Part shown: positions 47,583-57,573 of the stretch, piece after piece
How positions within the stretch are numbered: the stretch's first letter is position 1
Layout: every line of letters begins with the position of its first letter
NCBI RefSeq assembly: GCF_000222585.1
Contig: NZ_AFWE01000218.1
Span: forward strand, 1 to 64,000
Origin: Vibrio scophthalmi LMG 19158
GTDB lineage: Bacteria > Pseudomonadota > Gammaproteobacteria > Enterobacterales > Vibrionaceae
DNA length: 64,000 bases
Direction of reading: 5' to 3'
Translations under genes and position numbers: made by a program
Notes under the pieces: generated by a model
What the model was told of the DNA's origin: nothing
The model's database searches: none
The model's input: only the letters and a program-made list of their open reading frames with translations

Positions 47583-47616
47583 AAACGCCGCTACTCCTTA
47601 AAGGACAGCGGCGTTT
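47583..47616. terminator. Probable terminator between tetR and tssM
   Basis: AAACGCCGCT (47583-47592) and AGCGGCGTTT (47607-47616), a 10-bp stem whose loop contains a further TCCTT/AAGGA pairing. T-runs are short on both sides. Convergent junction of tetR and the T6SS operon. Confidence 0.65.
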
Positions 47617-47698
47617 CCATTTGCATGCATGTCGCAGTCGCTGCCCATTAATTGATGTAAGTCATCAAGTGATCGTCATATCACTCGATGACCTTATT

Positions 47699-50600
47699 TC
47701 AGTACAACGTTTTAGATAATTTAAACGACTTAAACAGTCGCTCGGTAAACGGATTGATATCCGCCTCCGAATTGAGTCGATAAATCATCTGCCCACCATC
47801 CACTGAGAATTTAAAGTCAACGGATGTTGCACTTGCGCCTACCACCTCCCCTTGCTCGAGTAGACGGAAAAATGCCCAAGGCCCGCGGATATTAATACTA
47901 CGAGGTGAGATGTTGTTTTTGCTTGGCACCAATGTCACTTTAGACACCGCTGAGTCACGGAACGTATTAGGCCAAATGAACTCAACACTGTCCCTTGGCC
48001 CATGATTATAGGACAAGTATTGCCCATCAACATTGAGCACACTGCGACGTTTATCGCCACTGAGCAGTAATGGCTCAACAGAGAAACTGACATCGAGTAC
48101 CCCTTTTCGATTGAAGAAAGCCTCTTGAATTCGTCTCGCCTGCTTTAGTTGATCAAGAACCTCTTTGCGTACAATTGATTTTCCGTTCGATCCTTCGTCG
48201 GTAAATACTGAGTTTTCTTCGACAAATACCTTCAACTGACTGTTATAAAAACTATCAAGCGTGCCATCGGGTGCAAAAAATGCTTCAAAATCGATAAATG
48301 AACTGTCTTTTTTCGATGCCGGATTAAATGGATAACGGCCCGCGAGTTTACGCTGATACTCTTTATAAACATCGTTGTGCCAACGAACTTCAAGGTGTTT
48401 GATCGCCTCTTGCTTCACCACATACCAACTTTCATCGGCCAGTTTTTCAAGCATCGTATTTAATGGCGCTGGTAATCCTGACGCAACTCGTTTGACGGTA
48501 TATATTGGGTCAGCATTGACAAGTTTAACTCGTGCTTTACTCGCGTCTAAAGCAGCCATCCCGACATCTGGCGATTCTTTTATCGCTTTAACATAGCTGT
48601 GTAGTCCTTCTACCGCGGCAATCACTTCATTGATATAGGCCGGTTCATCGCCCACCGAACTCAACATGCTATTTAGTTCGGAGAACGGTGCATCAATTTG
48701 CGCGGCTACACGATATTTAGAGCTCTTTAACAACGCTTGTTGCGCCTCATCATCAGCGCCTACACGCGTGTACATTTGTGTATTGCTTTCCAATACACGT
48801 AACAATCGTTGAATCGGCTCTATGTTACCCGTTAGATTCTCCAGAACCGCACTCGCGTCATTGATATCATTGAAATAACGAATGTTTATCTCGTTAAGAG
48901 CAACACGCCATGTATTGGTGTAATCAGCAACATATAGGTTGCGCACTTTTTCACGTAACGCAACTTTATCGGCCTCGCTAAATTCAGCGGTCTTCGATAA
49001 CCCAAGTACCCAACTATCAATCAATGCCAACTCAGAGATAGCCTCTGACTTTGGCATGAAGTACTCTTCAAATCCCTTTTTGGTCAACATTTGAGGAATA
49101 TAAATGACACTGCTGTTGATGACTTGTTCTTCAAACACTACTCCAAACACGGGTCCAACAAGATTACGTAGGTTGATTGACGGTCCAAGTACCATCTGCG
49201 AATTTAACTTTAAGTTTTGGTAGACACGCTGATCATTAGGAATTGCACTTAGCTCAGTTTGCACTTTCGTAATAACATTGTCATAAGGGCGCAGAACGCG
49301 CTCTGCATCTTGGTTACCATTAATGCGATCAGCGGTCAAATCAGTATGCAACATTGCGTACTCTAGGTGTCCTTTTAAGGATGTCTGAATATCACGCTGG
49401 CCGGCAAACTCTTGCTGCCAATAATGGGTAAAGTAATCCAAAACATAGGTTTTATAACGGCCGCCTTTATCGACCATCATCCGATAGACTCGGAGTACCG
49501 CTAACTTATCTTCGTCCGTTTTAGCTCGATTGAGCTCAACAACAAGATCGGCCATCAGCAAAGGTAAAAATCGGTTTTCCAATAAATTCAAGTAAGTCTC
49601 TTCTACCATTGGCCCGATTGTATGGCCTTGATACAAACCAAAATCTGAAACGTATTTGGGCTTATCACGGAAGAAACCAAACTCTAATGTTGCTTCACGA
49701 ATTTTATTGAGCGGTTCTAGCATTTCGAGTTGCGAGGTTGAATTAATATTGGCAGCCAACTCACCTTTATATTCATTTACTTTGGATAACACAGCGTCCG
49801 AATGTTCAATGTTATTCAAGTAGTAGCGATGCCAAGTACCCACCAGCAATACCGTCGCGATTGAGCAAGTCAGCACGGTTAAACCAATCACACGGCGATT
49901 ATGCTTAGTCACCCGAACATTATCTGACGCCAAACCAGCTTCAGGATAAATCACGTTATTAAATAGCTTTTTGGTAAAGTAAACCGTTGAGTTTTTCGCT
50001 TGTTGCGCCTTATTTATTGCGTGCTCCAACCCATAGCGTCGTGAGGCCGCATCATCAAACGCGTTCGTCGGTACTCCTTGTTGATACACCGACGTAAAAT
50101 AGACGCCACGAACCAACGCAGAAGTAGAAAACTGATCACTGGCAAGCGCCTCACTTAAGAACTTACAGAGGATTTCTTTTAGGCCAGAGATTTGGCGCGT
50201 AAAGCTATAGATCGCATTACGATCTTCTAATGTCATCGGCCCCGATACGGCATGAGGCAGAACATCATTGATACGCGTAATAAAGTCGCTATATTCAGCC
50301 GTAAACTCTTGCAACCAATTGTCCAGGTCATCGACTGAATCAAGTGAAAAGGTAAAACCCAACACCTCTTCACGTTGACTACGAGAATAGTGCTTAAAGA
50401 ACGGTTCAAATCCTTGCAACAAGTCAAGCTTAGTCAATGTTATATAGACCGGAAGACGAGTTGACAATGTCTCCATTAATTCACGTAGACGAGCGCGCAA
50501 TAGATTGGCATAAGCTTTTCGTTCGGTGGCGGTGGCGGTGGCTAAACGCGAAACATCGAGCGTTAGAACGATGCCATTTAGTGGTCTACGGTTACGTGTT

Positions 50601-51247
50601 CTCGCCAGCCATTGAACAAAGTGCAACCATAATCGGCGTTCCATCTCCCCATCATTATTTTCAGCATGATTTCCTTGAGTCAGTAATTCACCATCAGGAT
50701 CAATCATTACCGATTCATCACCAATCCACCAATCGAACGAATATGGATTTTCGCTTTTCTGACCTGAAGCTCTCATCACCGATGAGAAAACATAATTCTG
50801 GCCGCTGCGGTTAATCAAACTGGTTTTACCCGCATTTTCGAGACCGAGAACAAGATACCAAGGCAAAGCGTACAAATAATCACGTTGTGGTAAACTTTCT
50901 TTCATGTTCACCATAACCTGATTAAGCTCTAACTCTTGTCGATCCTCATACGCTTTAATCGGATCTTGACGTAACCGTTCTTCATACTGTTTTTCAGCTT
51001 TAAAACCTTGCAAGTTTTTCCATTGCCAAATACCCCAAATCGCCAAAGCGCCCAGCGAGAATAAACAACTGGCTACCGCTCGTTCCATCACGGTGTCTAG
51101 TGGTAAATTCCCTTTAAATTCTAGCCACGGACCTGCCCACCAAATTGCTATATTCACAATAATGAATAGGCTAATCAGTAGAATAGGCATCGCTGCTGCG
51201 AGGCTTGGTTTAAGCATTCTCGCGATCCTAACTAAATATTTCCACAT
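47699..51247 (-). CDS. tssM: T6SS inner-membrane protein TssM/IcmF (VasK)
   Basis: 1182 residues, the same length class as V. cholerae VasK. Two N-terminal membrane helices (about 17-37 and 57-74), a cytoplasmic NTPase-like domain with Walker A GLENAGKTS (135-143) and DPDGELL, a third helix near 448-470, then a long periplasmic domain that contacts TssJ. With TssL and TssJ it forms the membrane complex of the secretion machine. Last gene of the cluster in this window: the next gene is the unrelated, convergent tetR, with no vasL or vgrG following as in V. cholerae. Confidence 0.95.
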   Translation of the reverse strand: MWKYLVRIARMLKPSLAAAMPILLISLFIIVNIAIWWAGPWLEFKGNLPLDTVMERAVASCLFSLGALAIWGIWQWKNLQGFKAEKQYEERLRQDPIKAYEDRQELELNQVMVNMKESLPQRDYLYALPWYLVLGLENAGKTSLINRSGQNYVFSSVMRASGQKSENPYSFDWWIGDESVMIDPDGELLTQGNHAENNDGEMERRLWLHFVQWLARTRNRRPLNGIVLTLDVSRLATATATERKAYANLLRARLRELMETLSTRLPVYITLTKLDLLQGFEPFFKHYSRSQREEVLGFTFSLDSVDDLDNWLQEFTAEYSDFITRINDVLPHAVSGPMTLEDRNAIYSFTRQISGLKEILCKFLSEALASDQFSTSALVRGVYFTSVYQQGVPTNAFDDAASRRYGLEHAINKAQQAKNSTVYFTKKLFNNVIYPEAGLASDNVRVTKHNRRVIGLTVLTCSIATVLLVGTWHRYYLNNIEHSDAVLSKVNEYKGELAANINSTSQLEMLEPLNKIREATLEFGFFRDKPKYVSDFGLYQGHTIGPMVEETYLNLLENRFLPLLMADLVVELNRAKTDEDKLAVLRVYRMMVDKGGRYKTYVLDYFTHYWQQEFAGQRDIQTSLKGHLEYAMLHTDLTADRINGNQDAERVLRPYDNVITKVQTELSAIPNDQRVYQNLKLNSQMVLGPSINLRNLVGPVFGVVFEEQVINSSVIYIPQMLTKKGFEEYFMPKSEAISELALIDSWVLGLSKTAEFSEADKVALREKVRNLYVADYTNTWRVALNEINIRYFNDINDASAVLENLTGNIEPIQRLLRVLESNTQMYTRVGADDEAQQALLKSSKYRVAAQIDAPFSELNSMLSSVGDEPAYINEVIAAVEGLHSYVKAIKESPDVGMAALDASKARVKLVNADPIYTVKRVASGLPAPLNTMLEKLADESWYVVKQEAIKHLEVRWHNDVYKEYQRKLAGRYPFNPASKKDSSFIDFEAFFAPDGTLDSFYNSQLKVFVEENSVFTDEGSNGKSIVRKEVLDQLKQARRIQEAFFNRKGVLDVSFSVEPLLLSGDKRRSVLNVDGQYLSYNHGPRDSVEFIWPNTFRDSAVSKVTLVPSKNNISPRSINIRGPWAFFRLLEQGEVVGASATSVDFKFSVDGGQMIYRLNSEADINPFTERLFKSFKLSKTLY

Positions 51248-51264
51248 GGAGCTTTATCCTTCGT

Positions 51265-52662
51265 TTATTCTGACGTTGTATGCTTTTGTAATTGTTCGAC
51301 CAATGAGGGTTCCCATTCATTGACGCTCATGGTGGCCACCTGTGAGTAAAGAGTTTGGTATTGCTCTTTTGCCATCGCATCAAGGTTATTGGCATTGAGT
51401 AAATTGGTTGATAGCAATCGCCAGTAGAATTTATCTCTTGGCTCTCGTGCCGCGATGAGTCCATCATTAAGCATGGAGAGTGCTACCGCTATACCCGCAT
51501 CCTTCGCGAGCGTCATCGCCTCTTGCTCTTTTTCTTCCCAGTTACCAACTGTTGCTTGTTGACCACTCACATTTTGATGACTGAGCAGCCACTCTTTTGC
51601 CTTGTCGCTAACAAAAGGCTCACCACCTTTAAATTTCAATGAGAGTAAATCCGGCATACGCGAGACAAATTGCGCACATTCACTAAGAATTGCATCGCAC
51701 CAAGTCGATTGACCTAGATTTTTAGCAATGTCGTAACTCATAAGCTGGCCTTCAAACCAGAATGGCGCCATCGTTAAGCTCTGTTCGACCTTCCGCCACA
51801 ACTCAAGATCAGGTGCTCGCAGTTGATCGTGATACTCTTTAACGCGTTCTTGCATCATGCCACGCAACTGAGTTTCTCCATTGGCGTCATGCTCTGGTAA
51901 TGACGCGATGCTTGACCAAACAGCGTATCGACGAACTCGAATTGCCAACGCAATACCGAACTCTTGCTCTGACAAAACATCTGCGACTTTCAGCAATGAT
52001 TGTTTGGTCGCTTTGTCACTCGAACTGTCCACCGAAATAGCCTTTTGGCTAGACGCTATTGGTGCACTAACTACCTTCTCAGGTGCAGTTTGCTCGATAC
52101 GTTCTCGTTCGACTGTTCGAGTCAATGCATTCGTAATTTTGGTTGCTAAGCTGGTGACAGAATCAGACATCAAATCAGCATTCTTGACAGATAAATGCCA
52201 AGACTCTAGCGCCTCTTTAAGTGTATTTCGCTCTTGTTTTTTAAACTGATCAAAATCCAATTTGTCGATGACCAGTGTAAATCGTTGTACTATTTGACTG
52301 AAAAATTTTCCTCTGGCGACACGCCCCTTTGGCCCGGGAGCCGGAAAACACTCTTCCCAATAAAGGAACATGAAGTCAGTCAGTAATTGCAATGACACCA
52401 CAAAGCGTGACGGCGTCACCTTATTATGAAGGCATTGCAATAAAATAAGCAGTAACTTGAGATCTTTACTCTTCTCACTGAGCAGCGTGACCGTTGTTTG
52501 CTCGACTTCAGGCCATTGCACAGACGCATGTGACAGTGACCCTACTTTCATCATTTGATCTTCAACGAAATCAAATAACGGGTCATCACTCAATCGTTCA
52601 CCTACGGGGCTATCTCCCTTGATTGGCTGGCTAATAGATTGGCGATAATCGGCTATTTCCAT
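51265..52662 (-). CDS. tssA: T6SS protein TssA (VasJ)
   Basis: 465 residues. The N-terminal ImpA-type domain spans about 10-160 (SPVGERLSDDPLFDFVEDQMMKVGSLSHASVQWPEVEQTTVTLLSEKSKDL). A middle linker leads to a C-terminal VasJ-type helical domain. TssA acts at the baseplate and distal end of the growing sheath. It follows vasI by 9 nt and precedes tssM by 17 nt in the same operon. Confidence 0.92.
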   Translation of the reverse strand: MEIADYRQSISQPIKGDSPVGERLSDDPLFDFVEDQMMKVGSLSHASVQWPEVEQTTVTLLSEKSKDLKLLLILLQCLHNKVTPSRFVVSLQLLTDFMFLYWEECFPAPGPKGRVARGKFFSQIVQRFTLVIDKLDFDQFKKQERNTLKEALESWHLSVKNADLMSDSVTSLATKITNALTRTVERERIEQTAPEKVVSAPIASSQKAISVDSSSDKATKQSLLKVADVLSEQEFGIALAIRVRRYAVWSSIASLPEHDANGETQLRGMMQERVKEYHDQLRAPDLELWRKVEQSLTMAPFWFEGQLMSYDIAKNLGQSTWCDAILSECAQFVSRMPDLLSLKFKGGEPFVSDKAKEWLLSHQNVSGQQATVGNWEEKEQEAMTLAKDAGIAVALSMLNDGLIAAREPRDKFYWRLLSTNLLNANNLDAMAKEQYQTLYSQVATMSVNEWEPSLVEQLQKHTTSE

Positions 52663-52671
52663 AATGTTTCC

Positions 52672-53325
52672 TTACCAACCACAGCGGGTACGTAGTGCTG
52701 TCAGTGAAGATGAAAGTTCATTTGCATCAAACCGCAAACCATCGACGATTCTTGAATTTGAGCGCAATACCAACCTTGGTTGCTTAGCCATCGCCTTCAT
52801 CATGTTAATTGCCGGAATACCTCGTCCAGAGGAAAACAACAAGCCAGTATCATCACTTCGCCAGGATTGTGCCTGCATATCAAGTATTGAAATATTGACT
52901 TGAGAATCATCGATAGCACTTGGAAATGCCAGTTCAACGCGACTTAGGTTATCGATGCAACTCATCACCAAAATCGGTTTGGCATTGTCTGAAAAAGCCG
53001 TTTTGTCATTAAGGGCAACCAAGGTGACCCAAGCATTGCCACGCTCGGAAGTCCCCTCAGCTGTCAAATGACTCGAATCACCGGATTGATACTGACTAAA
53101 GCTGTCGAATGCTCGCTGCCAAGAATCAGGGACATCCGGTCTTGATACTTGGGTTAGAACATCCGGTGTCGGCGTTTGAAATAATGTGTCAAAACAGGCA
53201 AGTCGTTCTAGTCTTGCGCTGATTGTGCCGCATTGTTCAGCTTGAGCGAGTCGCACATCAGATGCATTCGCAATGCCAAATGAACACAAATAGAAAATCA
53301 CGATAGAAAACCAAAGTCGTATCAT
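52672..53325 (-). CDS. vasI: T6SS-associated protein VasI
   Basis: 217 residues from the ATG at 53325, which overlaps the vasH stop as ATGA. The longer frame from 53352 lies inside vasH. Signal peptide about 1-20 (MIRLWFSIVIFYLCSFGIANA), then a short Cys-containing segment (EQCGTISARLERLACFDTLF) typical of VasI. Role not clearly established: accessory T6SS component conserved with the vasH-tssA gene order. Confidence 0.9.
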   Translation of the reverse strand: MIRLWFSIVIFYLCSFGIANASDVRLAQAEQCGTISARLERLACFDTLFQTPTPDVLTQVSRPDVPDSWQRAFDSFSQYQSGDSSHLTAEGTSERGNAWVTLVALNDKTAFSDNAKPILVMSCIDNLSRVELAFPSAIDDSQVNISILDMQAQSWRSDDTGLLFSSGRGIPAINMMKAMAKQPRLVLRSNSRIVDGLRFDANELSSSLTALRTRCGW

Positions 53326-54905
53326 GGTGTTTTTATCTCCAACTTTTGGCATTTGTAAGCCAAAGTACGCTTAGGAATACCCAAGCTTTCCGCTGTTTTT
53401 GCGCGATCTCCTGAAAATTGCTTGAGTCGGTCTCGGATAATATGCAGCTCAAATTCGTTAACGGTTTGCTTTAAGTTATTAACGTGATCAGGATTGAAAT
53501 GGATACCCTGTACTTCGGAAGTTTTCTCGCCAATTTCCGTTTTAACAACAGGGTTAAATTGTGAGGTTACTGGTGATACTCCGTTCGACAGTCGATGCTC
53601 GAAGCAACTGGCTTCAATCTGTGTTCCATCTGGAGTTTGCGCACAAGCAAATTCAATCAAATGTTTAAGCTCTCGAACATTGCCAGGGAAATCATATTGG
53701 CATAAGCGGTCAACGGCTTTGTAATCAAGCCCGCGAATGTGAGTATTATGTTGACGGTTAAACAAATCGACAAAATGTTGGCTCAGCAGTTCTATATCGC
53801 CCAACTTCATCGCAAGGCGAGGCAAAGTAACGGGGTATTGCAGTAACCGATAATAGAGATCTTGACGAAACTCACGTTGACGCACCTGTTGTAAGAGATT
53901 TACGTGTGTCGCTGAGACAAGACGAAAATCTGACGTCTGTTCTTGTTTCCCACCCACAGGACGGAACAAACGTGACTCAAGCACGCGCAGTAGCTTAGAT
54001 TGAAGATTCAAAGGCATATCGCCAATTTCATCGAGAAATAATGTGCCGCCATCCGCTTGAGCGATCAAACCTAACTTATCTTTTTCCGCTCCGGAAAAGG
54101 CCCCTTTGCTGTAACCAAATAACTCACTTTCAAGTAAGTTTTCGGGTATAGCCGCACAATTGATCGCCACAAAAGGCCCCTTTCTGCGCGAAGAGTGTTC
54201 ATGCACAGCTTGAGCAACGAGCTCTTTACCCGTCCCTGTTTCACCTTGAATCATCACCGATAACTGAGACGATGCCGCGTTGATGATTTGCTCGCGTAGC
54301 TTTATCATCGGCTCACTATCACCAATCAAGGTGGTCGACAACCGAGTTATGACACTGCGTCTTACATCATCTTGCTGTGCATCTGATAACGATTCAGACA
54401 GCACTTTTCGCCCCTGATTTTCACGCTGAATTTCGTTAAGCAATGACCATTGATGAGTAAAAACTTCAAGATATTTTACAAACTCAACCTGGTGGAATAT
54501 TCCATCAACGATACGACTTTCACCAATCATAAGCAAAACAGATTGAACTTGTTCAACACCAACCGGTAGAGGATGAATGGCGACCTTATCCATCAAGCCG
54601 ACCTGACGTGTTAATTCACTAAAATGGCGATTGGATCGCCAAAACGCCAGTTCATCAGATCCCAAACAAATCGGTTTTGCCGATTGTAAAACATGAGCAA
54701 AGGGACAATCAAAATCGGTCACAGACCAATTTAGTAGTGAGTTGCCCTCATGTGGCGTCAGCATGCGGCCATCAGAACTAGGGACGAGTAACATACAGAC
54801 ATCAAGCCCTAGCTCATTACGAATCGTTTCAATAAATCGACTCGCTAATTGATTTGGCTGCCGAGCCACAACGAGCTCCGTTGCATACACTAACCATTGA
54901 GTCAT
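53322..54905 (-). CDS. vasH: Sigma54-dependent T6SS regulator VasH
   Basis: 527 residues. An N-terminal GAF-like sensory part (about 1-170) precedes an AAA+ domain (~190-420) with Walker A GETGTGKE (221-228), the sigma54-contacting loop GAFSGA (268-273, Ser in place of the usual Thr) and GGTLFLDEIGDM Walker B. The C-terminal Fis-type helix-turn-helix is FSGDRAKTAESLGIPKRTLAYKCQKL. It activates sigma54 promoters of T6SS hcp/vgrG genes in V. cholerae. Any sigma54 site in the neighbourhood, including the candidate RNA promoter near 46590, is a possible target by inference. Confidence 0.94.
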   Translation of the reverse strand: MTQWLVYATELVVARQPNQLASRFIETIRNELGLDVCMLLVPSSDGRMLTPHEGNSLLNWSVTDFDCPFAHVLQSAKPICLGSDELAFWRSNRHFSELTRQVGLMDKVAIHPLPVGVEQVQSVLLMIGESRIVDGIFHQVEFVKYLEVFTHQWSLLNEIQRENQGRKVLSESLSDAQQDDVRRSVITRLSTTLIGDSEPMIKLREQIINAASSQLSVMIQGETGTGKELVAQAVHEHSSRRKGPFVAINCAAIPENLLESELFGYSKGAFSGAEKDKLGLIAQADGGTLFLDEIGDMPLNLQSKLLRVLESRLFRPVGGKQEQTSDFRLVSATHVNLLQQVRQREFRQDLYYRLLQYPVTLPRLAMKLGDIELLSQHFVDLFNRQHNTHIRGLDYKAVDRLCQYDFPGNVRELKHLIEFACAQTPDGTQIEASCFEHRLSNGVSPVTSQFNPVVKTEIGEKTSEVQGIHFNPDHVNNLKQTVNEFELHIIRDRLKQFSGDRAKTAESLGIPKRTLAYKCQKLEIKTP

Positions 54906-54907
54906 GA

Positions 54908-57550
54908 CTACTCGACCTCTCCGATAAACTCTCCTTCATTAGCCGCTAAATAAATACGATTCACCGGTTGCCTATCGGCAAGTTTATTAAGAAGTGATAA
55001 GGAAATCGGCGGCAGCAATTGCCCTTCAATAATAGCTTCCAGCATACGCGCGCCGTTCTCTGAACGATTTGCTCTATTCAGGATTTCTTCAATCAAGCTA
55101 TCTTCGATGACCACTTGAGCGTCATAACGCTGCTGGAACACTTTCTCAAGGTTAGCCAGCTTTCCACGGACAATTTTTTCCAGTACATCGCGTGCCAAAG
55201 GTAGATAAAATACCGTTTCCATTCGCGCTAATAGTGCTGGTTTGAAAAATCCAGCCAACTCTTCGTAAAGCGCTTCATCAAGACACTCCGGATCGTGAGC
55301 ATTGTCAACAATCGTTTGGTATCCCAAGTTAGACGTCAAGAAGAAAACGATATTTTGACAATCGATCAATCGGCCTTCGCCATCCGACAGTTCACCTTTA
55401 TCAAAGGCTTGATAGAAAATGTTCAATACTTCAGGGTGCGCTTTTTCAACTTCATCTAATAGCACAACTGAATATGGCATCTTACGAATAGCCTCAGTCA
55501 ATATCCCACCTTCACCATAGCCAACGTAACCAGGAGGAGATCCAATTAAGCGAGACACCGTATGTTTTTCTTGGTACTCCGACATATTAATCGTGGTCAG
55601 AAATTGTTTTCCGCCATAAAGCTGCTGTGCCAGCTGGACCACCGTTTCAGTTTTACCAACCCCGCTTGGTCCGACTAATAGGAAAGCGCCTTTAGGACGC
55701 CCAGGTCTACGCAGATCTGCTCGAGCAGTCAACAAATGGCGATGAATACGCTCTATTGCGGGATCTTGTCCTTTGATACTTTCGCCAAGCAAGCTCGTAA
55801 GATGAGTAATTTTATACAGTTCATCACTGTTCATTTGATCAACGGGTACCCCAGTCCAATCCGCAATAACTTCAGCAATTTGTTGTGCATCCACTTGTGG
55901 GTGCATCAATAGGTCCGTATGAGGAATATCGGCCAACGCCTGATATTGCGCTTTAAGTTGTACCAACAACTCACCACGGCTTGGTTGCTCATCGACATCA
56001 TTTAACGCGTCGTTAAACTCTGTATTGACAGACGAATTAGATAACAGTTGCTCTCGTAGCGAAATGATCGTTTCAATAATGGCTTTTTGCTGTTGCCATT
56101 TTTCGGTTAACGCGGCTTTCTCTTCCTCATCGGCGACTTCTTCACTACATAGCCGATCTAAACGGTGAGCATCGACTTCTTGTCCCAAATACTGAGCCCG
56201 CTCTAACATGTCAATTTCGAGTTGACGCTGATGGCATAAGGTCTCAAGTTGCGCTAGCCGTTTAGGGGGGGTGGTGATATTAATCGCAATACGCGCACAA
56301 GCAGTATCCAGAACATCTATCGCCTTATCTGGCAATTGTCGACCTGATATATAACGAGCCGACAATTCAGCGGCAGCTTTTAATGCATCGTCAGTGATCA
56401 GAACATTATGCGCTTTCTCGTAAGCAGTGTTTAACCCGCGTAAAATATCAACCGCCTGTTCAATGCTCGGCTCTTCAAGCTTTACCAGCTGGAAGCGGCG
56501 CGTTAATGCCGGATCCTTTTCAAAATACTTTTTATATTCCTTCCACGTCGTCGCGGCTACCGTACTGAGTTCACCACGGGCAAGCGCAGGTTTAAGTAGA
56601 TTTGCCGCATCGCTGCCACCCTCTTGGTTCCCAGAACCAATCAACGTATGCGCTTCATCGATAAACAGTATAATTGGCTTAGATGCGGTTTTTATCGCAT
56701 CAATCACGCCTTTCAACCGTTTTTCAAATTCACCTTTAACGGAGGCTCCAGCTTGAAGAAGACCGAGATCGAGCGAGCAAAGATCGACATTTTTAAGCTG
56801 CTCAGGAACATTACCCGCCACAACGCGCAATGCTAACCCTTCAATCATCGCACTTTTACCTACACCTGCATCCCCCACGACAATAGGGTTGTTTTTTCGA
56901 CGGCGGCATAAAATGTCGATCATCAGGTTAAGTTCATTTTCACGACAGAGCACAGGATCGAGTTCTCCGTTGCGCGCTTGCTCTGTCACGTTAGTACAAA
57001 ACTTTTCTAGTGGTGACGAATCAGACGACTTTAGTGCCGAGTGTTTAGCATCAAGTTTTTTTGTGTTCTCTTGGTCTGACTCAGAAGAATCTTGGAGCAA
57101 GAGATCAAAATTTTTATTTAAGCTCTCTTTGTTGATATTCTCGAATACTTGGATAAGGTTTAACGGCAAATAACGATCAGCCCGAATCAAAGCGGCAAGA
57201 AAAATCGCACCTGAACGAAGTTGATTATGATTGAGCTCTGTTGTAGAAAGTAACCAAGCTTCTTGTAGCAACTCAACCAACAATGGCGAGAACGCAGGAT
57301 AGGTATCGAGTACCTGCTCCCGCATGAAGTTGGTGCCGACGGCCTGTTTGAGCGAATCAACCTCTAAATTTGCTTGTTTACAGATAATCCGCATATCGGA
57401 TAACGGATTATCCAACAACACATAGAGCAGATGCTCATAAGTCACTTCAGGATGCTGACGTTCAATACATAATGACGCAGCCTGTTCAAGCGCTAACTTA
57501 CTCTGTTCATTAAGTTTTGAAATCAACTTTGATAATTCAATACGGATCAC
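54908..57550 (-). CDS. clpV: T6SS sheath-disassembly ATPase ClpV (TssH/VasG)
   Basis: 880 residues from a GTG at 57550 placed behind AGGTGA. The frame is open three codons further to another GTG, but the chosen start gives the usual MIRIEL N-terminus. N-terminal Clp repeat (about 1-150), first AAA+ with GDAGVGKS, a coiled-coil middle domain, second AAA+ with GPSGVGKTE, and LLDEVEKAHPEV. ATP-driven unfolding of contracted VipA/B sheath for recycling. It starts 23 nt after the end of tssL. Confidence 0.95.
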   Translation of the reverse strand: MIRIELSKLISKLNEQSKLALEQAASLCIERQHPEVTYEHLLYVLLDNPLSDMRIICKQANLEVDSLKQAVGTNFMREQVLDTYPAFSPLLVELLQEAWLLSTTELNHNQLRSGAIFLAALIRADRYLPLNLIQVFENINKESLNKNFDLLLQDSSESDQENTKKLDAKHSALKSSDSSPLEKFCTNVTEQARNGELDPVLCRENELNLMIDILCRRRKNNPIVVGDAGVGKSAMIEGLALRVVAGNVPEQLKNVDLCSLDLGLLQAGASVKGEFEKRLKGVIDAIKTASKPIILFIDEAHTLIGSGNQEGGSDAANLLKPALARGELSTVAATTWKEYKKYFEKDPALTRRFQLVKLEEPSIEQAVDILRGLNTAYEKAHNVLITDDALKAAAELSARYISGRQLPDKAIDVLDTACARIAINITTPPKRLAQLETLCHQRQLEIDMLERAQYLGQEVDAHRLDRLCSEEVADEEEKAALTEKWQQQKAIIETIISLREQLLSNSSVNTEFNDALNDVDEQPSRGELLVQLKAQYQALADIPHTDLLMHPQVDAQQIAEVIADWTGVPVDQMNSDELYKITHLTSLLGESIKGQDPAIERIHRHLLTARADLRRPGRPKGAFLLVGPSGVGKTETVVQLAQQLYGGKQFLTTINMSEYQEKHTVSRLIGSPPGYVGYGEGGILTEAIRKMPYSVVLLDEVEKAHPEVLNIFYQAFDKGELSDGEGRLIDCQNIVFFLTSNLGYQTIVDNAHDPECLDEALYEELAGFFKPALLARMETVFYLPLARDVLEKIVRGKLANLEKVFQQRYDAQVVIEDSLIEEILNRANRSENGARMLEAIIEGQLLPPISLSLLNKLADRQPVNRIYLAANEGEFIGEVE

Positions 57551-57573
57551 AACGGTCACCTAGCCTTTTATAA

